A stretch of DNA of 16,385 nt, from positions 1 through 16,385 of the forward strand of contig CAZBGY010000022.1 in the NCBI GenBank assembly GCA_964491605.1, given 5' to 3'. The number at the start of each line of letters is the position of its first letter. Position 1 is the first letter of the stretch. Of the stretch, positions 15,493 through 16,385 are shown piece by piece. The notes under the pieces were generated by a model, which made no database searches, had not been told where the DNA came from, and saw nothing but the letters and a program-made list of their open reading frames with translations. The DNA comes from DRYS01 sp964491605. GTDB taxonomy: Archaea; Thermoproteota; CALKCG01; B24; DRYS01. Both the position numbers and the translations under genes were made by a program.

Positions 15493-15505
15493 GCTATATA
15501 AATAC
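15493..15505. promoter_or_regulatory. TATA element usable on both strands
   Basis: GCTATATAAATAC lies about 35 bases before the protease TTG at 15461 on the minus strand and about 25 bases before an ATG at 15524 on the plus strand. The protease is the likely client; the plus-strand frame is only 16 codons. Confidence 0.45.
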
Positions 15506-15880
15506 ATAGCAAGAATAGGTTACATGAATCCTATATACATTAGATTAATGGAAGATAAGGCTACGAGAAGCTGAGAAAATCAACTAGGAAAACTATATAA
15601 AACTGTGTAAATCTTCAGCTATGAATACCATAGGATCTAGTAAGGATAGTAGCGATACACCTTAACGTATTATGATACTTAAGAATACTAGCTAAGATGA
15701 ATCTCAAATAAAAGTCGCATCTATCGATTTAAATTACATAGAAATGTGCGATATCTTATGATATAATATCCAGGGCATGACTTAAACTGGCATCCAATAA
15801 GCGGTAAACTATTAAGGTTTAACTATGTCATTTTATAGCAAAATTTTATAAAATGGAAATAATATGATAAAGTATTAATC

Positions 15881-15897
15881 ACAAAAAATAAAAAGTG
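15881..15897 (-). terminator. U-tract terminator after the right-hand membrane protein gene
   Basis: On the minus strand CACTTTTTATTTTTTGT begins 4 bases after the stop codon at 15903-15901, a strong archaeal-type terminator. Confidence 0.6.
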
Positions 15898-15900
15898 GAG

Positions 15901-16385
15901 TTACAGTATAGCTAGCGTCGTCGATAGATTATGTAGGAATGCGAATAGGACCGTTATCCCCGTGGAGCCTGCAACCATACCTATAGCGAAAGGCATAGCT
16001 ACATCCTCATATATCCTCGCTCCACCTATCCTCATAACCACAAACTTAGCTATATACGCGACCACTGCTGGAATCAATACTATGTTAGGAACTAGATCGA
16101 ACGCACCGATAGTTACACCTCCAGGGTTTACAGGGAACCATGGGAATCTGGCATGCAACGCATATATAACCGATACTATAGATGCTCCGATGATGAATAG
16201 TACCCAGTGCAATGGCTCCGGGTGATGCCCCAATCCGCTACGCCAGTAATCACCAACCTCAGCTCTACAAGGATACGTAGCTGCTCTCTGCTGGTAGTTG
16301 TTAGGTACACCTGTATAGTTGAACGAAGCTAGGTTTAACGCTCCGAAGCTACACCACATCTGAAGTAAAGCGAACAACGATACGA
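15901..16385 (-). CDS. C-terminal part of a multi-span membrane protein (DUF6784/6785-like; 5' partial)
   Basis: The minus-strand frame is open to the right edge, so the start lies outside; about 161 C-terminal residues are visible. The TTG at 16377 is an internal Leu, not a start. After a loop rich in Tyr, Gln and Arg with YWRSGLGHHPEPLHW come hydrophobic spans: about 20 residues after HW, then ALHARFPWFPVNPGGV, then a long segment with VLIPAVVAYIAKFVVMRIGG, ARIYEDVAMPFAIGMVAG, and a final span near the C-terminus. The RFPWFPxxPxG block followed by a GGxRxYxxxxPFxxGxxxG block matches my recollection of a family of large archaeal and bacterial membrane proteins annotated DUF6785/DUF6784, of unknown function. 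A transport role is plausible from the spans but unproven. The gene is followed by a U-tract terminator. Confidence 0.7.
   Translation of the reverse strand, partial: VSLFALLQMWCSFGALNLASFNYTGVPNNYQQRAATYPCRAEVGDYWRSGLGHHPEPLHWVLFIIGASIVSVIYALHARFPWFPVNPGGVTIGAFDLVPNIVLIPAVVAYIAKFVVMRIGGARIYEDVAMPFAIGMVAGSTGITVLFAFLHNLSTTLAIL

Larger units (their letters stand above)
15462..15900. other. AT-rich intergenic region with TATA boxes, micro-ORFs and a hairpin
   Basis: There is no recognisable gene. Two plus-strand ATGs, at 15524 (16 codons, MNPIYIRLMEDKATRS) and 15621 (14 codons, MNTIGSSKDSSDTP), each lie about 25 bases after a TATA-like element (15494-15504 and 15591-15602). An AT-only hairpin, ATTTTATA (15830-15837) with TATAAAAT (15847-15854), lies near the right end. 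Confidence 0.5.

Overview
The window looks like chromosome of a thermophilic archaeon, most likely Thermoproteota. Support comes from heavy use of ATA, AGG and AGA codons, TTG starts, archaeal TATA boxes about 25 bases ahead of starts (near-leaderless genes), and families typical of that group: GH116, a retropepsin-like AF_0612-type protease, a coiled-coil/nuclease-fold protein resembling DUF3782, and a DUF6784/6785-like membrane protein. This assignment is an inference; there is no rRNA or tRNA in the window to settle it.

Layout. Positions 1-441 hold the end of a gene with a GINS B-domain-like C-terminus and, in the same frame after a TAA stop, a small coiled-coil plus single-membrane-span ORF. 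Positions 442-3478 are AT-rich and gene-poor. They contain one convincing small two-span membrane protein (1356-1547) and a wrecked PIG-V-like mannosyltransferase gene on the minus strand (about 2943-1931), whose C-terminal part can be rebuilt only by switching frames. Positions 3479-12531 form a dense sugar-catabolism block: a GH116 beta-glycosidase and a ferredoxin-type aldo/keto reductase on the plus strand converge on a minus-strand operon reading EamA permease, GH31 alpha-xylosidase/alpha-glucosidase, GH29 alpha-L-fucosidase. Divergent from that operon lies a CooC-like ATPase, then an exported beta-rich membrane-anchored protein, a heptad-repeat coiled-coil protein with a restriction-like nuclease fold, a small aspartic protease on the minus strand, an AT-rich gap, and the C-terminal part of a multi-span membrane protein running off the right edge.

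How the genes may work together. The three glycoside hydrolases lack signal peptides and should act in the cytoplasm. Alpha-xylosidase, alpha-L-fucosidase and beta-glucosidase/xylosidase are the activities needed to dismantle fucosylated xyloglucan-type oligosaccharides, so the block is best read as an intracellular oligosaccharide-trimming locus. The EamA protein could carry a sugar or product, and the reductase could act on a released sugar or its oxidised derivative; both links are inferred from position only. The remaining genes have no obvious link to sugar breakdown. No CRISPR array, insertion sequence, tRNA or rRNA was found.
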